Below, one piece after another: positions 16,894-25,434 of a stretch of 64,000 bases of DNA. The position numbers were made by a program, and so were the translations under genes. Each line of letters opens with the position of its first letter. The first letter of the stretch is position 1. The stretch is from Singulisphaera acidiphila DSM 18658. GTDB taxonomy: Bacteria > Planctomycetota > Planctomycetia > Isosphaerales > Isosphaeraceae. Location: NCBI RefSeq assembly GCF_000242455.2, contig NC_019892.1:3100001-3164000 (forward strand), read 5' to 3'. Under the pieces are notes generated by a model, which saw only the letters and a list, made by a program, of their open reading frames with translations, searched no databases and was not told the origin of the DNA.

Positions 16894-19320
16894 ATGAAAG
16901 TCGTGATTGCCGAAAAACCATCCGTCGCCCGCGAGTTGGCGGCGTTCCTCGGCGCCAAGACGCGCCACGAGGGGTACTTCGAGGGGAGAGGGTATCAGGT
17001 GACCTGGGCCTTGGGGCACCTGGCCACCCTCAAGGAACCCCATGACTACGACCCGGCCTTGAAGCGTTGGTCGCTGGAAACCCTTCCGTTCGTGCCCGAT
17101 CGCTTCGGGCTGAAAGTGATCGAGGACCGGGGTGCCCGCAAACAGTTCGAGGTCATCCGCCGCCTCTTCCGTGGAGCCGACGAATTGGTTTGCGCAACTG
17201 ATGCCGGGAGAGAGGGGGAGCTCATCTTCCGCTACATCCTCGACCTGGCCGGCTGCGGGACCAAGCCATCCAAGAGGCTCTGGCTCAGCTCATTGACCGA
17301 GTCGGCCATCCGCGAAGCGTTTGATCGCCTCCGGCCCCTCTCCGATTACGACACCCTCTTCGCGGCGGCTCGTTGCCGGAGCGAAGCCGATTGGGTCGTG
17401 GGCCTAAATGCGACGCGCTACTACACCGTCCGCTATCGCACCCCGGGGCTGCTCTGGAGTGTCGGCAGGGTTCAGACCCCGGTCCTCGCGATGATCGTGC
17501 GGCGGGATGACGAGATCCGCACGTTCAAGCCCGAGCCATTCTGGGAGGTCCTGACTCGCTATCGCGAGGTCATGTTCAAATTCACGGGAAACCGCTTCTT
17601 GAAAGAAGAGGATGCCCGGGCGCTCCTCGACCGCGTGGTGGGGCATCCCTTCACGATTCAGGGCGTCGATCGAAAACCCGAACGAGTCCCGCCCCCGCAG
17701 CTCTACGACCTGACGGACCTTCAGAGGGACATGAACCGACGGTACGGGATGTCGGCCGACGCCACGCTCAAAGCGGCGCAAGCTCTCTATGAGGCCAAGC
17801 TCCTGAGCTATCCCCGGACTGACTCACGCTACCTCGGTAGCGACATGAAGGCCAAGGTCCCCGCGATTCTGTTCGACCTTCGGGATTTGAGACCCGTTGA
17901 GATCGATAAGCTCGATTTGAAGGCACTCTCGTTCACCGGGCGAATCATCAACGACCAGAAGGTGAGCGACCACCATGCGATCATCCCAACCGGCAAGGTT
18001 CCCGGCGATCTCCCGCCGGTCGGTCGGAAGGTCTTCGACGCGGTCGTCACGCGCTTCATCGCCGCCTTCTACCCCACGTGCCTCAAGGAGATCACAACGG
18101 TTTCCGGGGTCGCGAACACGGTGCCGTTTCGGGCAAGGGGCGTGCGCGTCGTCGACCCGGGTTGGACCGTGCTCTATCCCCGAAATCAGGACGAGAAGAA
18201 AGATGAGGAGCAAGAACTCCCCGAGTTCCGGTCCGGCGAGAGCGGCCCGCATGAGCCGTCGGTCAAGCGTGGGGAGACGACTCCGCCCAAATCGTATACC
18301 GAGGGAACCCTCCTCGGCGCAATGGAAACGGCCGGCAGGTTCGTCGACGACGAGGAACTCAAGGAAGCGCTGAAGGAGCGGGGACTGGGAACCCCGGCAA
18401 CCCGGGCCTCGATCATCGAGACGCTCCTCGCGCGCGGCTATATCACTCGGGAGAAGAAGACTGTCGCCGCGACGGACCTGGGCCGCTACCTCATCGCGCT
18501 CATTCAGATACGCGGGCTAAAGAGCCCCGAACTCACGGGCGAGTGGGAGGCCAAGCTCCGAGAAATCGAGCGGGGCCGGCTCGATGCCCAAACCTTCATG
18601 GGCGAGATTGCGCACTATACCGACGAAGTCATTCGCTCCGGCGATGAAACCGCAGTCGACCCGGACCGACTCGGCGATTGTCCGCGTTGTGGTCGTCCGG
18701 TGATTGCAGGGAAGAAGGGGTACGGCTGCTCCGGTTGGCGGGAAGGGTGCAAGTTCGTGCTCTGGCGGGAATTCCTGAACCATACGCTCGGGGAAGACGA
18801 CGTCCGCGGACTCTTACAGCGTCGCGTGCTCTTCGATTCATGGTCCAACGTCAACGGTGACGGAGTGATCCTCCACCTTACGGACACGGGAGAGTTAACC
18901 GAGATCCCGGTTCCCGCCGGCAAGCCGAGGCTACCGGCAAAACCGAGTCGTCGATCCACTTCCCCTCGAAAGCCAAAGAAAGCGGAACGAATCGAGAAAG
19001 CGCCCCGCGAACCCGGCAAAGTCCCGCTCCGCGAAGATCCATCGCGCTTTGCCACAGTCTCGCTCGGCCCCTGTCCACTCTGTGGGAGCGACGTCTTCGA
19101 GCAGGATAAGGCCTACAGATGTGCCGGCCAGAAGGGTGCATGCCGGTTCTCCCTCTGGAAAAAGATTGCCGGTAAGACGATTGGCGTCCGCGCGGTCCAG
19201 GCGCTGTTGAAGCAAGGGCGGACGGCCCTGATCAAAGGTTTCAAATCGAAAGCCGGGAAGCGTTTCGAGGCTCGTTTGAAGCTTGAGGAGGGCGAGGTCC
19301 GCTTCGATTTCGATAAGTGA
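16894..19320 (+). CDS. topB: DNA topoisomerase III (type IA)
   Basis: The 808-residue product is a complete type IA topoisomerase. The TOPRIM domain starts MKVVIAEKPSVARELAAFLG and contains CATDAGREGEL (100-110) for magnesium binding. The catalytic tyrosine is Tyr306 in KLLSYPRTDSRYL, and the GLGTPATRASIIETLLARGYI block follows at about residues 493-513. The C-terminus has two zinc-ribbon-like units, CPRCGRPVIAGKKGYGCSG and CPLCGSDVFEQDKAYRCAG, separated by a basic Lys/Arg/Pro linker. The enzyme relaxes negatively supercoiled DNA and decatenates intermediates through single-strand passage. It stands alone. The Shine-Dalgarno sequence is weak (TTAAGAATTC before the ATG). Confidence 0.92.
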   Translation: MKVVIAEKPSVARELAAFLGAKTRHEGYFEGRGYQVTWALGHLATLKEPHDYDPALKRWSLETLPFVPDRFGLKVIEDRGARKQFEVIRRLFRGADELVCATDAGREGELIFRYILDLAGCGTKPSKRLWLSSLTESAIREAFDRLRPLSDYDTLFAAARCRSEADWVVGLNATRYYTVRYRTPGLLWSVGRVQTPVLAMIVRRDDEIRTFKPEPFWEVLTRYREVMFKFTGNRFLKEEDARALLDRVVGHPFTIQGVDRKPERVPPPQLYDLTDLQRDMNRRYGMSADATLKAAQALYEAKLLSYPRTDSRYLGSDMKAKVPAILFDLRDLRPVEIDKLDLKALSFTGRIINDQKVSDHHAIIPTGKVPGDLPPVGRKVFDAVVTRFIAAFYPTCLKEITTVSGVANTVPFRARGVRVVDPGWTVLYPRNQDEKKDEEQELPEFRSGESGPHEPSVKRGETTPPKSYTEGTLLGAMETAGRFVDDEELKEALKERGLGTPATRASIIETLLARGYITREKKTVAATDLGRYLIALIQIRGLKSPELTGEWEAKLREIERGRLDAQTFMGEIAHYTDEVIRSGDETAVDPDRLGDCPRCGRPVIAGKKGYGCSGWREGCKFVLWREFLNHTLGEDDVRGLLQRRVLFDSWSNVNGDGVILHLTDTGELTEIPVPAGKPRLPAKPSRRSTSPRKPKKAERIEKAPREPGKVPLREDPSRFATVSLGPCPLCGSDVFEQDKAYRCAGQKGACRFSLWKKIAGKTIGVRAVQALLKQGRTALIKGFKSKAGKRFEARLKLEEGEVRFDFDK

Positions 19321-19578
19321 TGGGCAGTGCCAATCCCCAAGGATGCACCCCATGACTCGCTCAGATGCAAAGCGGCCGGACCAATCGTATAACGCTTGCC
19401 GGCCGCTGTCGCGAGGTTGGGAGATGGCTTCCGCAATCGGGGCTCGGCCCAATCCATGCAAACCCAATCAATACTGCAAATTCGATTCCGAAAGTCCGTC
19501 GCGTTGACAAGAAGACGTTCCTGGGCGATGGTCTTTGCTCGACCATTCTCCCAACCTCATTGAGATGAGCCGAGAACC

Positions 19579-21570
19579 ATGGACCCGCAGGCCCTCAACG
19601 ACAATGACGTCAGTGGTCAGGGCATCCGCGACGATGATCTGATCACGCTCCGCGCCCTCTCCGGCCGGTTCCCGGACATCGACTCGGCCACGGCGGAGAT
19701 CGCCCGCCTGGCCGCGGTACTGACGCTGCCCAAGGGGACCGTCCACGTCATCAGCGACGTCCACGGCGAGGACAAGAAGCTCCGGCACGTCATCAACAAC
19801 GCCTCCGGCACCTTGCGCCCGCTCGTTCAGGGGCTGTTCGCCGGGAGGATGACCCCCGAGGAGTTTCGGGAGTTCCTGACGCTCATTTTCTACCCGGCCG
19901 AGGTGGTCGAACGACTCCAACACACCTTGCTCGACCTCGAGTCTCTGCGTTCGTACTGCACCCGGACCTTACGGTACGAGTTCGAGTTGGTCCGGGTCCT
20001 CGCAGCGCGTTACAGCCTGAAACGGGCCATGCATGTCTTCCCGCCTGAATACCGCGAACTCATGGCGGAGATGCTTCACCAGCCAACGACCGAGCGAGAC
20101 GAGGCATTCGCCCAAGCGATCGTCGACGCACTCCTGAGCCGAGGCCGAGCGCTCCACCTGATCCACCTCACGGCAAGACTCGTCCGGAACCTGGCAATCT
20201 CCGAGTTGATCATCGGCGGCGACTGCTGGGACCGGGGGCCGAGGGGCGACCGCGTGGTCGACTACCTGCGCCAGCAGCCGAATGTCTCGTTCATCTGGGG
20301 CAATCACGACGTCGCCTGGCTGGGGGCAAGCTTCGGGCACGAGGCCCTGATCTGTCACGTGCTCCGGCTATCATTGCGGTATCGGCGACTGGGCCAGCTC
20401 GACGAAGGATACAGCATCCCCCTCACCCCACTGGAGCACCTGGCCAGGACAGTCTATGCCGACGACCCGGCGGCCGGATTCATGCCCAAGTTGAGCGGCA
20501 TGCGACCGGACTTGCTCGTCGCCCGGATGCAGAAGGCGGCCGCCGTGATGCAGTTCAAGCTCGAAGGGCAGGTGATCGCCCGCAACCCTGAGTGGGAGAT
20601 GGAACACCGCCGCCTGCTCCATCACATCGACCTCGCCGAAAAGACCATCGAGGTTGACGGCGTCCGCTATCCCCTAAGCGACGCGTACCTGCCGACCTTG
20701 GATCCGGCCGCCCCCTACGAGCTTTCCGAGGACGAGCAACTCTGTATCGACCGCCTGCGCCGCTCGTTCGTGGCCAGCCAGAAGCTCGGCGAGCACATGC
20801 TCTACCTCGTGAGCCACGGGGCGATGTACCTCGTTCGTGACGGTTGCTTGATCTTCCATGGATGCGCACCGGTCGACCGGGCCGGCGAGTTCCTCACGAT
20901 GAATATCGAGGGAGTACCATTGGCCGGGCGCGCACTCTTCGACGCGATTGGCAAGGCCATCCTCCGAGCGGCCGGTCATCGGGCCCGGAAAGACCTGGAT
21001 CTGCTCTGGTATCTCTGGGGAGGGGAACGCTCCCCCTTGTTCGGTAAAGACCGGATCACGACCTTGGAGCGCGACTTCATCGCGGACAAGGCCACACACC
21101 ATGAGACCATGAATCCCTATTTCGAGCTGATTCACGAGCCCTGGTTCTGCGACCGGATCCTCCGCGAGTTCAACGTCGATCCCAAGGACGCCCTGATCGT
21201 CAACGGCCACGTCCCAGTGCGAATCGAGAAAGGGGAGAACCCAATCAAGCGCAGTGGCAAGGCGATCACGATCGACGGTGCCTTCTCCGAGGCGTACGGC
21301 GACCACGGCTACACTCTGGTGCTAGAAGCCAACCGAATCTTGCTGGCCGAGCACTCGCACTTCGAGTCGGTGGAGGCCGCAATCCGTGACGGCGTGGACA
21401 TCATCCCCAAAGTCTCGGTCGTCCGGACCTGGGACCGGCCCCACCGCATCGCCGACACCGAGCGCGGCGACCAGATCCGTGGCGAGGTCAGGATGCTCGA
21501 GCGGCTGATCGCAGCTTACCGCAACAATGAACTGCGGCAGAGCGGCCAGCGGCCTTGGGCCCCCCGATAA
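19579..21570 (+). CDS. fbp: Fructose-1,6-bisphosphatase class III
   Basis: The 663-residue product matches the Firmicutes-type class III FBPase, a calcineurin-like metallophosphatase. Metal-binding motifs are visible in order: HVISDVHG (Asp60, His62), GGDCWDRGPRGD and WGNHDVAWLGASFGH. The C-terminal half has the family marks LVSHGAMY, FHGCAPVDRAGEF, LWYLWGGERSPLFG and VNGHVPVRIEKGE. It converts fructose 1,6-bisphosphate to fructose 6-phosphate in gluconeogenesis. The length agrees with the family (640-670). No gluconeogenic partner is adjacent and the gene stands alone on this strand. Confidence 0.92.
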   Translation: MDPQALNDNDVSGQGIRDDDLITLRALSGRFPDIDSATAEIARLAAVLTLPKGTVHVISDVHGEDKKLRHVINNASGTLRPLVQGLFAGRMTPEEFREFLTLIFYPAEVVERLQHTLLDLESLRSYCTRTLRYEFELVRVLAARYSLKRAMHVFPPEYRELMAEMLHQPTTERDEAFAQAIVDALLSRGRALHLIHLTARLVRNLAISELIIGGDCWDRGPRGDRVVDYLRQQPNVSFIWGNHDVAWLGASFGHEALICHVLRLSLRYRRLGQLDEGYSIPLTPLEHLARTVYADDPAAGFMPKLSGMRPDLLVARMQKAAAVMQFKLEGQVIARNPEWEMEHRRLLHHIDLAEKTIEVDGVRYPLSDAYLPTLDPAAPYELSEDEQLCIDRLRRSFVASQKLGEHMLYLVSHGAMYLVRDGCLIFHGCAPVDRAGEFLTMNIEGVPLAGRALFDAIGKAILRAAGHRARKDLDLLWYLWGGERSPLFGKDRITTLERDFIADKATHHETMNPYFELIHEPWFCDRILREFNVDPKDALIVNGHVPVRIEKGENPIKRSGKAITIDGAFSEAYGDHGYTLVLEANRILLAEHSHFESVEAAIRDGVDIIPKVSVVRTWDRPHRIADTERGDQIRGEVRMLERLIAAYRNNELRQSGQRPWAPR

Positions 21571-21673
21571 GACGTCAGGGGGGCAAGCAAGCTTAGGCTC
21601 TGTGACTCCGAGCCCTCTTCATGGAAATGGCGGACCGCCCGTTTCGAGTGACTATCGATCGGGTGGGTCCGCT

Positions 21674-21949
21674 TTAACTCAGAAGGCCGACGGCAAACAT
21701 GGCCCGGATGTGCAGGCAGCCGCGTGCGTCCCGTCCATCCCGGCGGAAGATGAAGTCAGGGCAGTCGCAGACCGCGCCGTATTTGGTCAGGGCCACGTCA
21801 AAGATCGACTCCTTCCGGCTCAGCCTGAACGCCCTGGAGATGGCATCATCCTGCGAGTCGATGGGCCGAACTCCGTAGTGGAGGCCGTTGATCGTGAGTC
21901 GGAGCCGACAGCGACCCGGCCGGTTTGTCGGTGACTTGTGGTCGTCCAT
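21674..21949 (-). CDS. Small SWIM-type zinc-finger protein
   Basis: The 91-residue product contains YGAVCDCPDFIFRRDGRDAR followed by GCLHIRAM, which fits the SWIM pattern C-x-C-x(n)-C-x-H (C-D-C ... C-L-H). Upstream are a basic region and a beta-rich stretch (LRLTINGLHYGVRPI). SWIM fingers bind DNA or protein and occur in recombination and transposition proteins. No longer SWI2/SNF2 partner adjoins it. It lies 50 bp downstream of the DnaQ-type exonuclease gene on the same strand and may be co-transcribed with it. Small stand-alone SWIM proteins like this occur in planctomycetes, but their role is not known to me. Confidence 0.65.
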   Translation of the reverse strand: MDDHKSPTNRPGRCRLRLTINGLHYGVRPIDSQDDAISRAFRLSRKESIFDVALTKYGAVCDCPDFIFRRDGRDARGCLHIRAMFAVGLLS

Positions 21950-21999
21950 GCTTGGGTCATTTCTCCACGGAAGGCCGCGAGCGAGAAACCTTCCTCGCG

Positions 22000-22767
22000 T
22001 CAGGACGCCTGCTTGAGCGCCTCGAGGGCGATCCGCTTCGTGTCGTCAAAGAAGTCCTCTCGCTGCATCCACTCGAGGTAGTCCGGCTTGGCCCGAGCGA
22101 TCTCGTTCAGCGACCTTCCCTTATACTTACCACGGATCAGGACGATGGCACCGTCCTCGTCCTTGCCGAACATCCCGCCCATATCCATGGCGTCCGGATC
22201 GTTGCAGTGGCCGTGAAGCCCTTCCACGGTCCTCGGCAGGTCGCGATAGCGCGCCACCTGAGCGTCCAGGATCGCGGCCGTCGCGAGCACGTCGGCCGCC
22301 GCCCCGTGTGCCCCCTCGTGGTCGAGGCCGCAATAAAACCGGAACGCGGCGGTCAGATCCCTTGGCTCACGCTGGTGGTAGATTCGGCAGGTATCGATGA
22401 CCTTCCGTCCAGCGACCGAGAACCCAAGCCCGACGCGGTTGTACTCGGCGACGAGCAACTTCAAGTCGTAGTTGAGGACGTTAAAGCCGGCCAGGTCGCA
22501 GCCGTCGAGGAATTTGGTCAAGCTCGGGGCAATCCCCCGGAACGACGGCATCTCGGCCACGTCGTCGTCGGTGATGCCGTGAATCGCCGTCGCCTCGGGC
22601 GGGATGGGTACGCCAGGATTTACCCGCCTGGTCCGATGGTCGACATCGCCGCCGGGGGCCAACTTCAGCACACTGATTTCGATGATCCGGTCAATCTTCG
22701 TATCAATGCCAGTCGTCTCCAGGTCGATCACGGCCAGGGGGCGTTCCAATCGGATGTTCTTGAGCAT
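22000..22767 (-). CDS. DnaQ-like DEDDh 3'-5' exonuclease
   Basis: The 255-residue product carries the DEDDh exonuclease motifs: ExoI AVIDLETTGID (Asp15, Glu17), ExoII FNVLNYDLKLL and ExoIII HEGAHGAAADVLAT with the catalytic His and Asp. This is the fold of the polymerase III epsilon subunit and related DNA repair or RNA trimming nucleases. The C-terminal 70 residues (FGKDEDGAIVLIRGKYKGRS, YLEWMQREDF) match the extra domain found in many stand-alone DnaQ homologues. The start at 22767 has GGAGGG just upstream; a longer Lys/Glu/Gly-rich extension would be possible but looks non-coding. Confidence 0.85.
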   Translation of the reverse strand: MLKNIRLERPLAVIDLETTGIDTKIDRIIEISVLKLAPGGDVDHRTRRVNPGVPIPPEATAIHGITDDDVAEMPSFRGIAPSLTKFLDGCDLAGFNVLNYDLKLLVAEYNRVGLGFSVAGRKVIDTCRIYHQREPRDLTAAFRFYCGLDHEGAHGAAADVLATAAILDAQVARYRDLPRTVEGLHGHCNDPDAMDMGGMFGKDEDGAIVLIRGKYKGRSLNEIARAKPDYLEWMQREDFFDDTKRIALEALKQAS

Positions 22768-22950
22768 GATCCCTCCGGGCGTCGGTCCTCTCTTAAAGAT
22801 GTTCGGCTTCTCGCCCGTCGGAATCTCACCATTCTTCAGCAGAGTTCTCTTGCCGTCCTCTCCTTTGCCCTCACGTTCTCCCTTTCCCTTCTCATCCAAA
22901 AATTGATTCTCGTTCACCATGACGATCGTCAAACCCGAACCAATCCGTTC

Positions 22951-23742
22951 TCAAAGGGCGAGCGCCTCCCGAACCTCGACGGACTGCTCCAGCAACGTGG
23001 TGAGCCTCCACGAGGTCGTCATCGCCACATCGGCGGCGTCTCGCCCCACGGCGATCGGGATCAAGGCGGGGCGAACGCCCTCGATCGTGGCGTCGATGTT
23101 ATGCCAGGCTCCGCTCAAGTAGACCTGCACGAAGCCATGAAAATCTGGCGGGTCGAGCCCCAGCGCATAGCCCGAGGCGTAACGAGCCGGGATGTCCAGC
23201 GCCCGGCAGAAGGAAATCACCAGATGAGCGAAGTCCCGACAGACGCCGATCCTCTCGGTGGCCGTGTCGAAGGCCGAGGTCATGGAATCAGTTGTCCCAT
23301 AGCGATACTCGACGTGCCGCCGCACCCAATCGGCGATGGCCAACACTCGCCTCCCCCCCGGTTCCACGTTTCGGAATTCGTCGTTGGCCATCCGAGTGAG
23401 CAGGTCCGACTCGCAGAAGCGAGACGGCAACGTATAGATCATCGCCTCAGCGGGCAACTCCTGCGGCAAATGCGCGACGGCATCCAGCGGCAGGGGCGGG
23501 TTCGAGACGACCTCAACGGTGGCCCTGAATTCGTAGGAGAACCGCCCCTTGGGTGCGACGAGATGGCGTTGGGGATTGCCGTAGAGATCGCGCCGCAGGT
23601 TGCAGGAGGTGGTGGGCGATGTCAAGAGGCACTCGTGCTCAACCCTGTGAGCGGGACCTTGAAGCGGCGGCTCAACCATCAAACACAGAAAGGTCTCGGC
23701 CGTCAATTCGTAGGAGGCGACGGCTCGCACGCTCAGCAACAT
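22951..23742 (-). CDS. Transglutaminase-like cysteine protease-fold protein
   Basis: The 263-residue product has the bacterial transglutaminase N-terminal beta domain (MLLSVRAVASYELTAETFLC to about residue 90) and a transglutaminase core. The catalytic triad candidates are Cys168 in TERIGVCRDFAHL, His202 in DFHGFVQVYL and Asp217 in AWHNIDAT. Family members act as proteases, amidases or cross-linking enzymes, and bacterial ones are often linked to peptide or cyanophycin-like metabolism. There is no signal peptide, so it is probably cytoplasmic. It lies directly upstream of the exonuclease gene on the same strand. Confidence 0.85.
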   Translation of the reverse strand: MLLSVRAVASYELTAETFLCLMVEPPLQGPAHRVEHECLLTSPTTSCNLRRDLYGNPQRHLVAPKGRFSYEFRATVEVVSNPPLPLDAVAHLPQELPAEAMIYTLPSRFCESDLLTRMANDEFRNVEPGGRRVLAIADWVRRHVEYRYGTTDSMTSAFDTATERIGVCRDFAHLVISFCRALDIPARYASGYALGLDPPDFHGFVQVYLSGAWHNIDATIEGVRPALIPIAVGRDAADVAMTTSWRLTTLLEQSVEVREALAL

Positions 23743-24006
23743 GGACGGTCCCTTTCCGATATTTCGATCTTTTTCTTCGGCAGTCTACCTCCTAATCAAG
23801 GCATGAGCCGGCAGGAGAACAGCTTTCGTCAGAGGAAACGCCACAATAGAACGGCCCGGGCAGATTGGATGAAGGGGAGCCGAACAGACTCCGTACAGAC
23901 AACTCTGACGCACCATCCTGCTCGTCAGCAAGATCCACCTCATGAGCAACGCCGCATCCGACCGGTGACGATGCCACTTCGCCCCCTGAGCACGCCTATG
24001 GCATGT

Positions 24007-25095
24007 TCAGACGACCTTGTAGGCGCGGGTCTCGGCGATCAGTTGGCCCAGCCACTCCAAGTAGGGCGTGCCACCGGTTCCCCGCGGATCCTCAACCCAG
24101 CGGGCAATATACTCTTGTGCAAAATTTAAATGCGTCTCACGAAAGGACGCCAACGCCTCCAGCGCTTCGTTGAAGAGGGTTTTGTCAGCCAGGTCGCGAA
24201 CCGAGGGCATCGCCTCGACCCGCCGGAGGAAGGCGCGGTGCTCGGCCGGCATATACCGGCGCATGTCCTCCAGGTGGTCGGTCAGCCGCGTTGGCTTGTG
24301 GGGAATTTTGAGGAAAGCCACCAGCGCCGGGACAACGCTACTCTGAGCTCCGGTCTCGCCCCGTTGGTCCATCGGCGCGATGTCCACTCCCTCGTACACC
24401 ACGCTCTCGAAGAACCGGATATAGGGACGGAACGTTTTATAGTAGAGAGCCGGGTCCATCTTCTCGGGGATCCGCCGAAGCACCCGCACCTGCTCCCAGA
24501 CCGCCCCAACCACTCGCCGCATCGCCGCATCAAGGGCCGATCGGTCGCCAGCGGCAACAGCCTGCTCCGCATCGAAGAAGGCCGCCAGCAGACGCGCGGC
24601 GATCGCCTCGATCTCGACATGCACGAGAATGAACCAGTGCTCGTCATAAAGTTTCACAAAGTTTTGGACGGTGTCAATGTTCCCCAGCGCGATCGGTCCG
24701 GCAGGGTCAAACCGCTTCCAGTTGAACAGGGCGTAGCCGTCATAGCTAAGGATCGGTGGCCGCTCCAACCGGGCGCAGACGTCGCAAAGCGGGACGGCAA
24801 TGTTGCTGGGCAGGCTCCTCATCGGCTCCGCGCCGACCTGGTTGATGTAGGCTGAGGCGAGAAATCCAAGGCGGACATAGTAGAGCCGAAGCACCGGAAG
24901 CGACGGGTCAGTGACGGGTAGGGGGGGGAGCCTCAACCCGCGAGCGTACGACCGAAAGCCAGGGTCCTCGAGCAAGCTCGGCAGGTTGTCACCCAACTCA
25001 TCCAGCGGAGCGAACTCGGAGCCGTCTCCGAAACGAATAAGGGGATCCTCGGCCGGTAAAAACCCATGCGTGGCGAATTGTGCGTCCGATATCAT
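24007..25095 (-). CDS. Indoleamine 2,3-dioxygenase-family haem protein
   Basis: The 362-residue product fits the IDO superfamily. The strongest mark is the C-terminal block FRETHLNFAQEYIARW followed by GTGGTPYLEWL, in which His322 is the proximal haem ligand candidate and GTGGT forms the active-site loop. Earlier blocks ILSYDGYALFNWKRFDPAGP and WFILVHVEIEA also fit. IDO opens the indole ring of tryptophan to N-formylkynurenine. Bacterial IDO-like proteins are less studied and some act on other indoles, so tryptophan as substrate is inference. No kynurenine formamidase or kynureninase is adjacent. The start has GAGAGG upstream. It diverges from kup. Confidence 0.85.
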   Translation of the reverse strand: MISDAQFATHGFLPAEDPLIRFGDGSEFAPLDELGDNLPSLLEDPGFRSYARGLRLPPLPVTDPSLPVLRLYYVRLGFLASAYINQVGAEPMRSLPSNIAVPLCDVCARLERPPILSYDGYALFNWKRFDPAGPIALGNIDTVQNFVKLYDEHWFILVHVEIEAIAARLLAAFFDAEQAVAAGDRSALDAAMRRVVGAVWEQVRVLRRIPEKMDPALYYKTFRPYIRFFESVVYEGVDIAPMDQRGETGAQSSVVPALVAFLKIPHKPTRLTDHLEDMRRYMPAEHRAFLRRVEAMPSVRDLADKTLFNEALEALASFRETHLNFAQEYIARWVEDPRGTGGTPYLEWLGQLIAETRAYKVV

Positions 25096-25434
25096 GCTGA
25101 CGACCTCTCTTCAGTAAGCCATGTTGAGAGCCGTGCGCGACGACAAGTTCAGCCTCTACACGAATCATTCGTCCCTCATCGCGAATTGGCAAAGGATCGT
25201 TCGCTCGATCTCACCTGGGATCTCGGTCTTGCGTCAGGAGGATTTCGTTCCTTCCGCGCACCGACTACTCCCCCCTTCAAGGAACGCCGGATCTCGTTCT
25301 GCCTGAAGGTCCAAGGTTGATGGCGGAATGGATTAAGAGCAAACTCGAACCGAGGTTAGCGAGCATACGGATTGGCCGCCCTCTATCCTTTTTCCTGGTT
25401 CTCTGGATAAGTTTGTGAGAGACTTCGCGGAATC
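25096..25434. other. Divergent promoter region between the IDO-like gene and kup
   Basis: About 340 bases with no coding sequence that I can support. It should hold the promoters of the IDO-like gene (minus) and kup (plus). Confidence 0.5.

Noticed and set aside
21925..24129. A long plus-strand reading frame of about 730 codons
   Set aside because: It is antisense to the exonuclease and transglutaminase-like genes, which have complete motifs and starts.
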